Assembly (NCBI GenBank): GCA_002429085.1
Contig: DIYR01000116.1
Location: 1-22,652, forward strand
DNA from: Flavobacteriales bacterium UBA6049
GTDB lineage: Bacteria; Bacteroidota; Bacteroidia; Flavobacteriales_G; Salibacteraceae
Length of the DNA stretch: 22,652 bases
Reading direction: 5' to 3'
The translations under genes and the position numbers were made by a program. The notes under the pieces are model-generated. The model saw nothing but the letters and a program-made list of their open reading frames with translations, searched no databases and was not told where the DNA came from. Numbering within the stretch: the first letter of the stretch is position 1; each line of letters starts with the position of its first letter. Positions 1 through 7,578 of this stretch are shown in pieces.

Positions 1-1368
1 CATTAATAAATAGGAAACACCTCCTATCAATAGAATTATTAAAATAACTATGGTAAGATTCCTATTTTGATTTTGAGCTTTCTGTCGTTGAATTTCAGTT
101 TGTTGGAGTTGATTTTGCTGTTGAAGTAATTGATTATCTCTTTTATTCACTTCCATTTCGGCTAAAGAGACTTGAGCTAAATCAATCACCTCATCCAAAC
201 TATCTTGCAGATGTAAATAGCGCTGTTGCACATGGTAGGCTTCTTTGTATTGTCCTAACCCAGAGAGAGCTAATGCTTGGATCGCCAAATAATCTCGTTG
301 ATACTGAATCAAGTCATTTTTCGTAATCACTTCATTTAGCCCTTTCAATAACTCCACAACTTCTTCAAATCGACCTTCGGATACTAATAGTCTAGCTAAG
401 TTTAAAGATGTCTCTACAAAAGCTCTTGTTTTTTGGTAAGATATTGCAAGTTCAATCCCTTTTATAAAAGTTTGCTCAGCGAGCTTTAGATTGTTATTCA
501 AAAGATATGCATAGCCAAGGTTGTTAAGTAGCGTTGCCCTATCATCTAAAAAATTATACTCCTCACCTAATTCAATCCCCTCAACCATTTTTTCAATAGC
601 TCCTTTATAGTCATTTTGAAGTAATAGAATAGCTCCTTCATTAATTGTGATGTCTACTAACCCGCGTTGATTCCCCTGCTCTATATAGATTTGTTTTGCT
701 TTGGTGTAATAATCTAAAGATTGTTGAAGTCGATTTATTTTTTGATATAGTTTACCAAGGTTCTGATAGCGTTTTGCCAGCCCCAGAGAGTCATTCAATT
801 GCTCTCCAATAATTATGGATTGTAGTAGGTATTGCTCCGCCTCAATCACTTTTTGTTGATTTAATAGTGCCATGCTCAAGCCGTTTAATATGGAAGCTTT
901 CACCTGTAACGACTTATCATCTTTGAGAAAGTTCAATCCTTGTTTAAAATAATAGCTCGCACTATCATATTGCTCAAGCTGATTATACAGTAAACCCAAA
1001 TTATTGTACACACTCGCTATGTCATTAGAATCGGTAGCTTTTAAACGAACATTTAAACTCATTCTTAAGTAAAACTTAGCTGAATCGTATTGATCTAACG
1101 CACTCCAACAAGTCGCTTTTAATGAGTATCCATAAGCACAAAGTCGATCAAAACTATTGTTCTCTGAAATTTGTAATGAAGCATTTGCAAAATGCATGGA
1201 TGAATCAATATGAATATCTCTCAGTGCCCATCCTTTTTCAAACAGCGTATCTGCTTTTAGGCTATCTTCTAACCTACTAATGGCATTTTGACTGAATAAA
1301 CTGATGCTATAAATGAGTAAAAACCAGCTATTCAGTGCGATTATTTTAAAGTGTGTTTTGATTAACAT
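1..1368 (-). CDS. TPR-repeat membrane protein, C-terminus beyond window
   Basis: The minus-strand reading frame is open from an ATG at 1368 to the window edge (456 codons), and the 3' end lies outside. The N-terminus is a signal-like hydrophobic stretch (about residues 10-25, ending FSQN). It is followed by many degenerate tetratricopeptide repeats of about 40 residues, recognisable by repeated pairs such as NNLGLLYNQ, QYDSASYYF, NLGKLYQK, NLGYAYLL and NLARLLVSEGRFEE. A Gln-rich, coiled-coil-like linker (about 405-437) precedes a transmembrane helix (about 438-455). In Bacteroidota this order of periplasmic TPRs, coiled coil and one TM normally continues into a cytoplasmic histidine kinase, LuxR-type HTH or similar output domain. 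That domain is not visible here, so a sensor role is inference. A terminator-like hairpin separates it from the upstream minus-strand gene pair, suggesting its own transcription unit. Confidence 0.85.
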   Translation of the reverse strand, partial: MLIKTHFKIIALNSWFLLIYSISLFSQNAISRLEDSLKADTLFEKGWALRDIHIDSSMHFANASLQISENNSFDRLCAYGYSLKATCWSALDQYDSAKFYLRMSLNVRLKATDSNDIASVYNNLGLLYNQLEQYDSASYYFKQGLNFLKDDKSLQVKASILNGLSMALLNQQKVIEAEQYLLQSIIIGEQLNDSLGLAKRYQNLGKLYQKINRLQQSLDYYTKAKQIYIEQGNQRGLVDITINEGAILLLQNDYKGAIEKMVEGIELGEEYNFLDDRATLLNNLGYAYLLNNNLKLAEQTFIKGIELAISYQKTRAFVETSLNLARLLVSEGRFEEVVELLKGLNEVITKNDLIQYQRDYLAIQALALSGLGQYKEAYHVQQRYLHLQDSLDEVIDLAQVSLAEMEVNKRDNQLLQQQNQLQQTEIQRQKAQNQNRNLTIVILIILLIGGVSYLLM

Positions 1369-1419
1369 AAGTGGCTTATTGACAGAGTTGTCTCAAAATT
1401 ATGACAAAGAAAAGGGCAG

Positions 1420-1450
1420 AAAAGTTGAAAGCCCGATATTTCGAGCTTTC
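1420..1450 (-). terminator. Probable intrinsic terminator
   Basis: Read on the minus strand, a 9-bp stem (plus positions 1442-1450 pairing with 1427-1435, one G-U wobble) closes a 6-nt loop and is followed by AACTTTTC. It lies 20 nt past the stop codon of the small gene ending at 1470 and before the TPR gene at 1368. The T-run is short, so termination may be partial. Confidence 0.55.
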
Positions 1451-1469
1451 TTTTAAAATAACAAGATAT

Positions 1470-1823
1470 TTACATAATAGCAGGAATGGGTTTAGTCGCT
1501 TCTTGTGCTTCTTCAGCCCTTACAATTCCATTTCCTTTATCTCCTTTTTCAGCATCCAGCAAATGAATATGAATTTCTCCATCATTTGGATCTAGTGAGA
1601 TCGTTCCTAAATCAATTGTCAATTTAGTTGGATTATCTCCATCGCCCGATTCTTGAATGTTCACATCTATGTGAAACTCTTCTCCAGGACTAGGAGTAGT
1701 TGGAATAACTTCGTGAGAAATAAGTGAGTATCCTTCTTCTGTGTCTACTACCACATCTAACCAATAGTATGGCTGTGGTTCATCTGAATTCACAAACAAA
1801 TTCAATGTTGGTGTTACTGACAT
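1470..1823 (-). CDS. Small acidic protein of unknown function, paralogue 1
   Basis: The protein has 117 residues from the ATG at 1823. A longer frame starts at 1877, but its extra N-terminal 18 residues (MMKSIRLKTF...) have no counterpart in the neighbouring paralogue. The 1823 start is also preceded by an A/T-rich leader typical of Bacteroidota, so I prefer it. No signal peptide, membrane segment or cysteine is visible. The protein is rich in Asp, Glu, Pro and Gly. A core with alternating hydrophobic residues (HIDVNIQES, TKLTIDLGTISLD, EIHIHLL) suggests a small beta-sandwich. It matches the gene at 1979-2314 at all but about 15 of 107 aligned residues, and the central 36 residues (NPTK to KGNG) are identical. 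The C-terminus differs and adds KPIPAIM. I do not recognise the family and assign no function. Confidence 0.7.
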   Translation of the reverse strand: MSVTPTLNLFVNSDEPQPYYWLDVVVDTEEGYSLISHEVIPTTPSPGEEFHIDVNIQESGDGDNPTKLTIDLGTISLDPNDGEIHIHLLDAEKGDKGNGIVRAEEAQEATKPIPAIM

Positions 1824-1933
1824 AATATTTAATTTTTGATTTGAAACAAAGGTCTTTAGCCTTATACTCTTCATCAATCCATAAATACCATGAATTTCAC
1901 TCGCAAGAAATCACCATATACCGCACCTGTAGT

Positions 1934-1989
1934 CTACTAAGTAAGTTCACTCTAGATAAACAGAAGTAATATACTCCTTTACTTAGTAG
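1934..1989. repeat. 11-bp inverted repeat spanning a gene end
   Basis: CTACTAAGTAA at 1934-1944 is the exact reverse complement of 1979-1989, separated by 34 nt. The right arm contains the stop codon of the gene ending at 1979. As RNA from the minus strand it could fold as a long-loop hairpin at the end of that gene. It has no T-tract, so a terminator role is doubtful. Confidence 0.35.
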
Positions 1990-2314
1990 CTTCCTTAGCT
2001 TCTATAACTCTTACATTTCCATTCCCTTTATCTCCTTTTTCAGCATCCAGCAAATGGATATGAATTTCTCCATCATTTGGATCTAGTGAGATTGTTCCTA
2101 AATCAATCGTTAATTTAGTGGGGTTATCTCCTTCGCCCGATTCTTGAATATTCACATCTATGTGAAACTCTTCTCCAGGACTAGGAGTAGTTGGAACCGT
2201 TTCGTGAGAAACAAGTGAGTACCCATCTTCTGGATTTAATACCACATCTAACCAATAGTACAGTTGTGGTTCATCTGAATTTACGTATAAATTTAACGTT
2301 GGTGAAATAGCCAT
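1979..2314 (-). CDS. Small acidic protein of unknown function, paralogue 2
   Basis: The protein has 111 residues and starts MAISPTLNLYVNSDEPQ. It is the upstream member of a tandem pair with the gene at 1470-1823, which has the same length apart from the C-terminal tail. A 155-nt gap separates the two. The nucleotide sequence of the central part is almost the same in both copies, so the duplication or a later gene conversion is recent. The N-terminal 40 residues and the C-terminal 12 carry most of the differences. There is no signal peptide or cysteine, so a cytoplasmic location or non-classical export is likely. It is divergently transcribed from the VOC gene at 2438. Family unknown to me. 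Confidence 0.7.
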   Translation of the reverse strand: MAISPTLNLYVNSDEPQLYYWLDVVLNPEDGYSLVSHETVPTTPSPGEEFHIDVNIQESGEGDNPTKLTIDLGTISLDPNDGEIHIHLLDAEKGDKGNGNVRVIEAKEATK

Positions 2315-2437
2315 AAGTAGTTTTCTATAAAGACGAAACGCTATTCTTTTTAGTATACTGACATCTTAAAATAAGTTCGTTTCTAATAAAACTGCAATAT
2401 TTCATGTTGAATGAACTATTATCCTAACCTTTACCCT

Positions 2438-2866
2438 ATGGCAAAAGGTAAAGTGGTTGGTATTGGCGGCATCTTTTTTTATGACGATGCACCTAATGAG
2501 TTGAAGCAATGGTATTCTGATAAACTTGGTATCAAGGTTAATCAATATGGTGCATTGTTCGAATTTCGAAAAACTTTGAATCCTGATTCTCCAGGGTATT
2601 TACAATGGAGTGTAATGAAGACGGATAGTAACTACTTTCAACCATCTCAGCAACCCTTTATGATTAACTACCGAGTACAACATTTAGATAGTTTACTAGA
2701 GCAATTGAAAGCCGAGGGAATTGAGCAAATTGGGGAAACGGAAAGATATGAGTACGGCAAGTTTGCTTGGATTATGGATCCATCAGGAAATAAGATTGAA
2801 TTTTGGGAACCAGTAGATCAAGTATTTTCAGATTCGCAACCTCATGATGAGATGAATATTGAATGA
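2438..2866 (+). CDS. VOC-superfamily (glyoxalase/bleomycin-resistance-like) protein
   Basis: A vicinal-oxygen-chelate fold protein of 142 residues from the ATG at 2438. An in-frame ATG at 2411 would add MNYYPNLYP, which is unlike family N-termini; MAKGKVVGIGGIFFY is typical. The two beta-alpha-beta modules are visible as GIGGIFFYDD...LKQWYSDKLGIKV and MINYRVQHLDSLLEQLKAEGIEQI. The closing motif is WIMDPSGNKIEFWEP, whose Glu is the usual C-terminal metal ligand. The N-terminal module has Gly-Gly where many glyoxalases carry a His ligand, so classical glyoxalase I activity is not assured. Substrate unknown. It stands alone, 62 nt before the methyltransferase gene, and may be co-transcribed with it. 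Confidence 0.85.
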   Translation: MAKGKVVGIGGIFFYDDAPNELKQWYSDKLGIKVNQYGALFEFRKTLNPDSPGYLQWSVMKTDSNYFQPSQQPFMINYRVQHLDSLLEQLKAEGIEQIGETERYEYGKFAWIMDPSGNKIEFWEPVDQVFSDSQPHDEMNIE

Positions 2867-2928
2867 GGACTTACTGAATCTATTCTATATTCGCAAACAG
2901 TAAAACAATCTACCGATAATTTACACGT

Positions 2929-3717
2929 ATGTTCGATAGACATTCAGACCGTTCCAAATACTTTAGAGAGCAAGCATATACTTCAGAAAAGTATGTAATT
3001 CCATATATTAAAGACTTAATTGACATCAACGAGTCTACTCATGTACTTGAAATAGGTTGTGGTGAAGGTGGAAACCTGATACCTTTTGCTGATTTGGGCT
3101 GCGAACGCGTAGTTGGCGTAGATTTATCTACTCCAAAAATTGAAACGGCACGAGATTACTTTTCTACACACGAACATGCTAAAAACTGCGAGTTCTACAT
3201 TCAAGATATTTACGATTGGGAAGATTCTGGTACATATGACATCATCATTATGCGTGATGTGATTGAACATATTCATGACCAAGAACGATTCATGAGTTTT
3301 GCCAAACGATTCTTAAAACCTAGTGGAAAATTCTTCTTCGGTTTCCCTCCATGGCAAAATCCTTTTGGTGGCCATCAGCAAATGTGTAAGAGTAAACTAT
3401 TATCTAAACTTCCCTATTACCACATCTTACCTAAACCTATTTACAAAGGCATGTTAAAGGCATTCGGTGAATCGGATAAGAAAATTGAAGGGTTGCTAGA
3501 GATTAAAGATACCCGTATTTCCTTAGAGAGATTCGAGCGCATTTCAAAATCTGCGGGATACAATATCGCCAAGAAAACTTGGTACCTATTTAACCCAAAT
3601 TATGAAACTAAATTTGGTTTAAAACCAAGAGTACAAAGCCCCTTATTAACGTGGATTCCATATTTTAGAAACTATGTTGTAACGGCTGGTTACTATGTAC
3701 TTGAGTTGAAGAATTAG
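2929..3717 (+). CDS. Class I SAM-dependent methyltransferase
   Basis: 262 residues with a Rossmann methyltransferase domain. Motif I, EIGCGEGGN, is at residues 41-49; the acidic ribose-binding residue ends the next strand in VVGVDLS (Asp65). The post-I/motif IV region is YDIIIMRDVIEHI (about 103-115), and FGFPPWQNPFGGHQQ follows the central sheet. The type is that of methyltransf_11/25, which methylates small molecules, lipids or sugars. The His-rich insert after the fifth strand resembles variants common in Bacteroidota, but the acceptor cannot be read from sequence. No signal peptide, so it is cytoplasmic. It is flanked by the VOC and PARG genes with gaps of 62 and 85 nt, and no pathway link is evident. 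Confidence 0.85.
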   Translation: MFDRHSDRSKYFREQAYTSEKYVIPYIKDLIDINESTHVLEIGCGEGGNLIPFADLGCERVVGVDLSTPKIETARDYFSTHEHAKNCEFYIQDIYDWEDSGTYDIIIMRDVIEHIHDQERFMSFAKRFLKPSGKFFFGFPPWQNPFGGHQQMCKSKLLSKLPYYHILPKPIYKGMLKAFGESDKKIEGLLEIKDTRISLERFERISKSAGYNIAKKTWYLFNPNYETKFGLKPRVQSPLLTWIPYFRNYVVTAGYYVLELKN

Positions 3718-3802
3718 TTTTCTTTTGAGTCACCTTAAAAGCATAATACAGTTAAAAGCCGCTTAGGCAGATCATTTTATAAACACCAACAACTAATCGC
3801 TT

Positions 3803-4633
3803 ATGAATAGATCTGATAGAAAAACTCTGGCAGAAAAGACACTTTCTATTCTCTCAAACGGAAGTTATACTTCATTAAGTGGAAACCGTGTAGATATTTC
3901 TGCGCAACAAGAGTTTGCAGTAGCCAACACAAAACTTTATACCACCGAAGAATCTAATGAATTACTGAATAGTTATGAGCCAGATAATACCAATCGTGTA
4001 ACTTCCTATAGGGTTATCAATCAAACTACACTTGAAGGGGTATTCGAGCTCTTGAAAGAAGGACATGAAAAAGTAATGTGCTTGAACTTTGCATCTGCCA
4101 AAAATCCTGGTGGTGGCTTTTTAGGTGGTAGTCAAGCACAAGAAGAATCACTGGCTAGATCTACAGGGTTATACCCATGTCAGCTGGAAGCTAGTGAGTA
4201 TTATCGTTTCAATAAGTCGGTTGGAAATACCTTCTATTCAGATTACATGATCTTTAGCCCTTCTGTACCAATTCTTAGAAATGATTCTGGAGAGCTACTA
4301 GATAGCTTATCTACATGTTCTATTTTGACTGCTCCTGCTGTAAATAGAGGTGCTCTGCCTAAAAGGGGCATTAAACTAGAAGCTGACATAAAAGAAGTAA
4401 TGATCAGGCGAATCAGAAAAGTGTTGGCTATCGCTTTAGAAAATAATCAAACCGCCTTGGTATTAGGTGCGTGGGGATGTGGTGTGTTTCAAAATAAGCC
4501 AAAAGATATTGCGAGCTATTTCAAACTTGTATTAGACACCGAATTCAAAAATCAATTTGACATTATTGTTTTCTCTATCTACTCAAAAGGAGATTCATTC
4601 ATTTTGCCTTTTCAACAAAACTTCATCTCTTAA
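3803..4633 (+). CDS. Microbial-type poly(ADP-ribose) glycohydrolase (TIGR02452/DUF2263 family)
   Basis: 276 residues, matching the bacterial PARG-like macrodomain family. The signature is NPGGGFLGGSQAQEES: the Gly-rich loop GGG at 103-105, then Q113-E114-E115. In characterised bacterial PARGs the tandem Glu supplies the acid/base that hydrolyses the ADP-ribose O-glycosidic bond. The second ADP-ribose-binding loop GAWGCGVFQNKP is at about 222-233. The N-terminal helical region (DRKTLAEKTLSIL) is also family-typical. The full length fits the family, and no signal peptide is seen. It probably removes ADP-ribose from macromolecules in the cytoplasm. No ADP-ribosyltransferase or NAD-metabolism gene occurs nearby, so the target is unknown. 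Confidence 0.9.
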   Translation: MNRSDRKTLAEKTLSILSNGSYTSLSGNRVDISAQQEFAVANTKLYTTEESNELLNSYEPDNTNRVTSYRVINQTTLEGVFELLKEGHEKVMCLNFASAKNPGGGFLGGSQAQEESLARSTGLYPCQLEASEYYRFNKSVGNTFYSDYMIFSPSVPILRNDSGELLDSLSTCSILTAPAVNRGALPKRGIKLEADIKEVMIRRIRKVLAIALENNQTALVLGAWGCGVFQNKPKDIASYFKLVLDTEFKNQFDIIVFSIYSKGDSFILPFQQNFIS

Positions 4634-4742
4634 TTACTGACAATACAGGCTCCTTTTTACAAAACACTTATCGCTCCCCTTATTTTTACTTAAGTAATCA
4701 CTTATCTGCGAATCATGTACTTTTACTCAAACTCAGATTACG

Positions 4743-5483
4743 ATGAAAGCAATGAGACTATGGCTTCTTATATGCCTCACTCCTATTTTTCTTTGGAACT
4801 GTAGCAAAGACGATGACGACTCACCTTCTACACCACCAGCTGGCTCTGCAAACAGAATAATGCCTTTGGGTGCTTCTAGAGTACATGGTGATAGACCTAC
4901 GTATGAAAGCTATAGGTATGAGCTTTGGAAAATGCTAAGTGATAGCAATCATACGTTCGACTTTATTGGAACAGTAACAGACGAATTTGATTATCCAAGT
5001 GAAGGGAATACAACTTTTGATAGAAATCATGAAGGAAGAACTGATTACCGATCGGATCAGATTTTAAGTGGAATATCTACTTGGATACAACAAACTGGAT
5101 CACCAGATATAGTGTTATTTAGCTCTCCTGGTTTAAACGATATTCTACAAGGAAGACCGTACAATAACATTGCAAGTAATTTGAATCAGATAATTGATAT
5201 TATACAAGAAAATAATACAAATGTCACTATCATATTGGAACAACCAGCTCCAGTTAGATCTGGCGCCATTACTCCAGAGTTATCTGCTTACTATAACCAG
5301 ATTCAACAAGATTTAGAAGACATTGCTGCTGCTCAAAGTACTAACACTTCTGCTGTGATAACAGTAGATATGTTTGCCGGTTTTAATGACAATCTATTGG
5401 CAGATGATACTCACTATAATGAGGACGGAGCTAAATTTATAGCAGATCGGTATTTTCCTGTTGTAGTTTCTGTTTTACAGTAA
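4743..5483 (+). CDS. SGNH/GDSL-family hydrolase lipoprotein, probably surface-exposed
   Basis: 246 residues. A lipoprotein signal peptide ends in FLWNC (Cys20), followed by SKDDDD, an acidic stretch like the Bacteroidota lipoprotein export signal that sends lipoproteins to the cell surface. A Pro/Ser linker leads into an SGNH esterase domain. Block I is IMPLGASRVHGD with Ser45 as nucleophile (GAS instead of the usual GDS). Block III is SSPGLNDIL with Asn132 for the oxyanion hole. Block V is DDTHYNEDG with the Asp221/His224 pair. All catalytic positions are therefore present. Likely activity is ester hydrolysis, such as deacetylation of polysaccharide, but the substrate is not known. An alternative in-frame ATG four codons downstream of the start would leave a similar signal peptide. 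Confidence 0.85.
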   Translation: MKAMRLWLLICLTPIFLWNCSKDDDDSPSTPPAGSANRIMPLGASRVHGDRPTYESYRYELWKMLSDSNHTFDFIGTVTDEFDYPSEGNTTFDRNHEGRTDYRSDQILSGISTWIQQTGSPDIVLFSSPGLNDILQGRPYNNIASNLNQIIDIIQENNTNVTIILEQPAPVRSGAITPELSAYYNQIQQDLEDIAAAQSTNTSAVITVDMFAGFNDNLLADDTHYNEDGAKFIADRYFPVVVSVLQ

Positions 5484-5504
5484 TTTCAATCACCACCTAT
5501 AACT

Positions 5505-6245
5505 ATGAAAGTTTTTTTGCTGAATATAGTATTCCTGTTATGCTTTTTCGGTTCAAAAAGTCAACCCAATATTAATCAACTCACTGTTTACCTTATACCC
5601 GGAATGGGAACAGACGAGCGGATTTTTGAAGAGTTACACTTCAACCATACCAACATTTCGAAGAAAACGATTGAGTGGGCACCTTATGAAGATTGTAACT
5701 CATTAGAAGAATATGCAAAGAAATTGATATCCCAAGTTGATACATCAAAGCCTTTCATTCTTATTGGAGTATCTATGGGCGGTATGTTAGCTATGGAGAT
5801 GGGCGAAATCATTTATCCTGAAAGATTGATTTTGATTTCCTCTGCAAAATCAGATAGTGAACTTCCGTGTAAGTACAAACTGGGAAGGTATATCCCTCTG
5901 CATAACTTAACCAACGACAAGCTTTTAACCATACTCAGCAAATCAAATAGCCCCTTTAAAGATGTTTGGAATCCTAATGATGTAGCACTTTATCAATCTA
6001 TGTTACGCACTTGCGGAGCAGATTTTCTTACTTGGCAAATGGATGCTATTGCTAATTGAGAGTTTACAAAAACCTCAAATACGCCAGTATTTCATATTCA
6101 TGGTACAAATGATAACATATTGCCGTATCGTAAAATAAAATGCAACGTTTCCTTTGAAACTGGCACGCACAAAATGATTGTAAACTACCGAAATGAACTT
6201 GTATTCTTAATTGAATTATACTTGTCAGAACAAGGATTAATTTAA
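5505..6245 (+). pseudogene. Secreted alpha/beta hydrolase broken by an in-frame TGA
   Basis: The frame starts with a signal peptide (MKVFLLNIVFLLCFFGSKSQ), then VYLIPGMGTDERIF (oxyanion region) and the nucleophile elbow GVSMGG (Ser90). It stops at TGA 6057-6059 after 184 residues. The same frame continues without shift for 61 more codons to TAA at 6243. That tail encodes EFTKTSNTPVFHIHGTNDN, with the family's catalytic Asp at 6111-6113, and GTHKMIV with the catalytic His at 6168-6170. The position of the TGA is where relatives commonly have Trp, so a TGG-to-TGA change is the simplest explanation. The truncated product lacks two of the three catalytic residues. Readthrough or a sequence error are alternatives. 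Located 21 nt after the SGNH gene, possibly in the same transcript. Confidence 0.85.
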
Positions 6246-6296
6246 ATTAGAACAAGGGAACATTCACTACTTTTAAATTAGGATACATAACTATTT

Positions 6297-6980
6297 ATGT
6301 TAGGTGGAGGAGCTGGCTCGATTCTTGAAATGATCACTCGCTTGCGAGAAAACAGAAAGTTGTTAAGCAAACGAAGCTATTTCAAGGATGGAAAATCACG
6401 ATTCGATTCTGATAGGCACATTAAATTGAAAAGGAATCTTACGGTAGATCACAAAAAGGCTACTCCCTTGCTATTAAAGAAGATTCAACAGCATGCCGCT
6501 CACCAAACAAATTCATCTCGTAAAAAACAGCTTCTTGTAATCGGGAGTTCATTTATCATAGTATTTGGTATTCTATTCTTTTTTATTTTCAATAATATTC
6601 GTCAAGCAAATACCAATAAATTTTACGAAAAAGAAATACGAATTCAAGAGTTCACAAAATCTGAACAAGAATTATACAATATGTATCTGTACTTCATTCA
6701 AGATGCAGAGAATTGGAAGAAAAAAAGAAAATGGCATAATGCTATTTTCCAATATCGCAAAGCTTTAGAAATTTATCCGAATCATCTTGAAACTCAAATT
6801 AAACTGGCTAATGTATTACTGTTCCAATGTGAGTCCGAAGGAACTGAATGCTTTGAATCGTATAATTTTGTACAAACCTTAACCAATCAATATCCTGATA
6901 ATCCTGATGTCGCAACTTTAAAAGAAAGATGGAATTCTAGTAATAAATTACAACGTAATGTGTCTTTCTCAATTAATTAA
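6297..6980 (+). CDS. Single-pass membrane protein with TPR-like C-terminal domain
   Basis: 227 residues with no cleavable signal. A basic N-terminal cytoplasmic segment (LRENRKLLSKRSYFKDGK..., about 1-77) is followed by one transmembrane helix (about 79-98, LLVIGSSFIIVFGILFFFIF). The remaining 130 residues are likely on the outer side and contain one clear TPR (about 133-172: FIQDAENWKKKRKWHNAIFQYRKALEIYPNHLETQIKLANVL) and a second weaker helical pair with two Cys (ESEGTECFESYNFVQTL). No known function is recognisable; a scaffold role is possible. The TAA directly abuts the ATG of the next gene with no spacer, so the two are almost certainly co-transcribed and probably translationally coupled. 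Confidence 0.75.
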   Translation: MLGGGAGSILEMITRLRENRKLLSKRSYFKDGKSRFDSDRHIKLKRNLTVDHKKATPLLLKKIQQHAAHQTNSSRKKQLLVIGSSFIIVFGILFFFIFNNIRQANTNKFYEKEIRIQEFTKSEQELYNMYLYFIQDAENWKKKRKWHNAIFQYRKALEIYPNHLETQIKLANVLLFQCESEGTECFESYNFVQTLTNQYPDNPDVATLKERWNSSNKLQRNVSFSIN

Positions 6981-7469
6981 ATGAAATCCATTCTTTTCAT
7001 ATTGATCATCGGTTTACTGGGGATAATTTCTCCATCAACTCACCCTAATCATCTAATCGGCAAGTGGAAATTATCTATTGTTGTTCAAAACGGTGATACA
7101 CTTTACAACCACTCTGATACTAGTGCTTCTATTCGGTATTCTTTTAAATCTTACTCTCATCTTGATATTGTAGATTCAAATGAAGTAATACAAAGAGCTA
7201 TCAAAGGATTTAACAATTCTGCTAGGTTCTCTATTATTTTCAACCCTGACTCTACTCTTTTAAGCTCTAGAATTGATAGAGACACAGGCTTTTCTGTTAC
7301 CAGCTATGATACTGGTAGTTATTCGCTTTCTGGTGACACGATTATCATTACTTATGAAAACAGTTTGAAGATGAACGCTTTTCTTATTGATCGGAAAAAA
7401 GGTGTACTCTATCAAGATCTTGGAAGCAAGCATTACTCCATTTATAATGAACTCATCAAAATCAATTAA
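6981..7469 (+). CDS. Secreted lipocalin-like small beta protein
   Basis: 162 residues with an N-terminal signal peptide (MKSILFILIIGLLGIISPS). The mature part starts with LIGKWKLSIVVQNGDT, which resembles the first strand of lipocalin-like domains (GxW). Alternating hydrophobic strands follow (SIIFNPDSTLLSSRI, YDTGSYSLSGDTIIITYENS), a pattern seen in Bacteroidota lipocalin-family proteins (Gly-Ser-Tyr 'G.Y.l.gdtI.i'). No lipobox cysteine is present, so it is probably periplasmic and soluble, or membrane-retained by its signal. Ligand unknown. It starts at the base after the stop of the TM/TPR gene, indicating a joint function. Classification as lipocalin-like is moderate. Confidence 0.7.
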   Translation: MKSILFILIIGLLGIISPSTHPNHLIGKWKLSIVVQNGDTLYNHSDTSASIRYSFKSYSHLDIVDSNEVIQRAIKGFNNSARFSIIFNPDSTLLSSRIDRDTGFSVTSYDTGSYSLSGDTIIITYENSLKMNAFLIDRKKGVLYQDLGSKHYSIYNELIKIN

Positions 7470-7500
7470 TCACCCTAAAAGAGCATTCTATCACCTACTT

Positions 7501-7526
7501 TTAATCATTAGTCCCCTAATGATTAA
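7501..7526 (+). terminator. Perfect 11-bp hairpin after the lipocalin-like gene
   Basis: TTAATCATTAG at 7501-7511 pairs perfectly with 7516-7526 around a TCCC loop, 31 nt after the stop at 7469. The stem is AT-rich and followed by TCTACAATTTTCTC, an irregular T-rich tail. It may terminate the upstream pair or act as an operator for the next gene. Its symmetry is clear; its function is not. Confidence 0.45.
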
Positions 7527-7552
7527 TCTACAATTTTCTCTTGTCTTACTTT

Positions 7553-7578
7553 AAGAAGATAATTCTAAACATCTTCTT
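7553..7578 (+). promoter_or_regulatory. Inverted repeat directly upstream of a start codon
   Basis: AAGAAGAT (7553-7560) is the reverse complement of 7571-7578, with a 10-nt loop. The 3' arm ends 2 nt before the ATG at 7581. In the mRNA it would occupy the ribosome landing site. The arm also ends in TTTT, so a weak attenuator is an alternative. Confidence 0.35.

Noticed and set aside
1401..1595. Plus-strand frame of 64 codons overlapping the terminator and the end of a small minus-strand gene
   Set aside because: Low-complexity sequence, no domain, and opposite a better-supported gene that has a paralogue.
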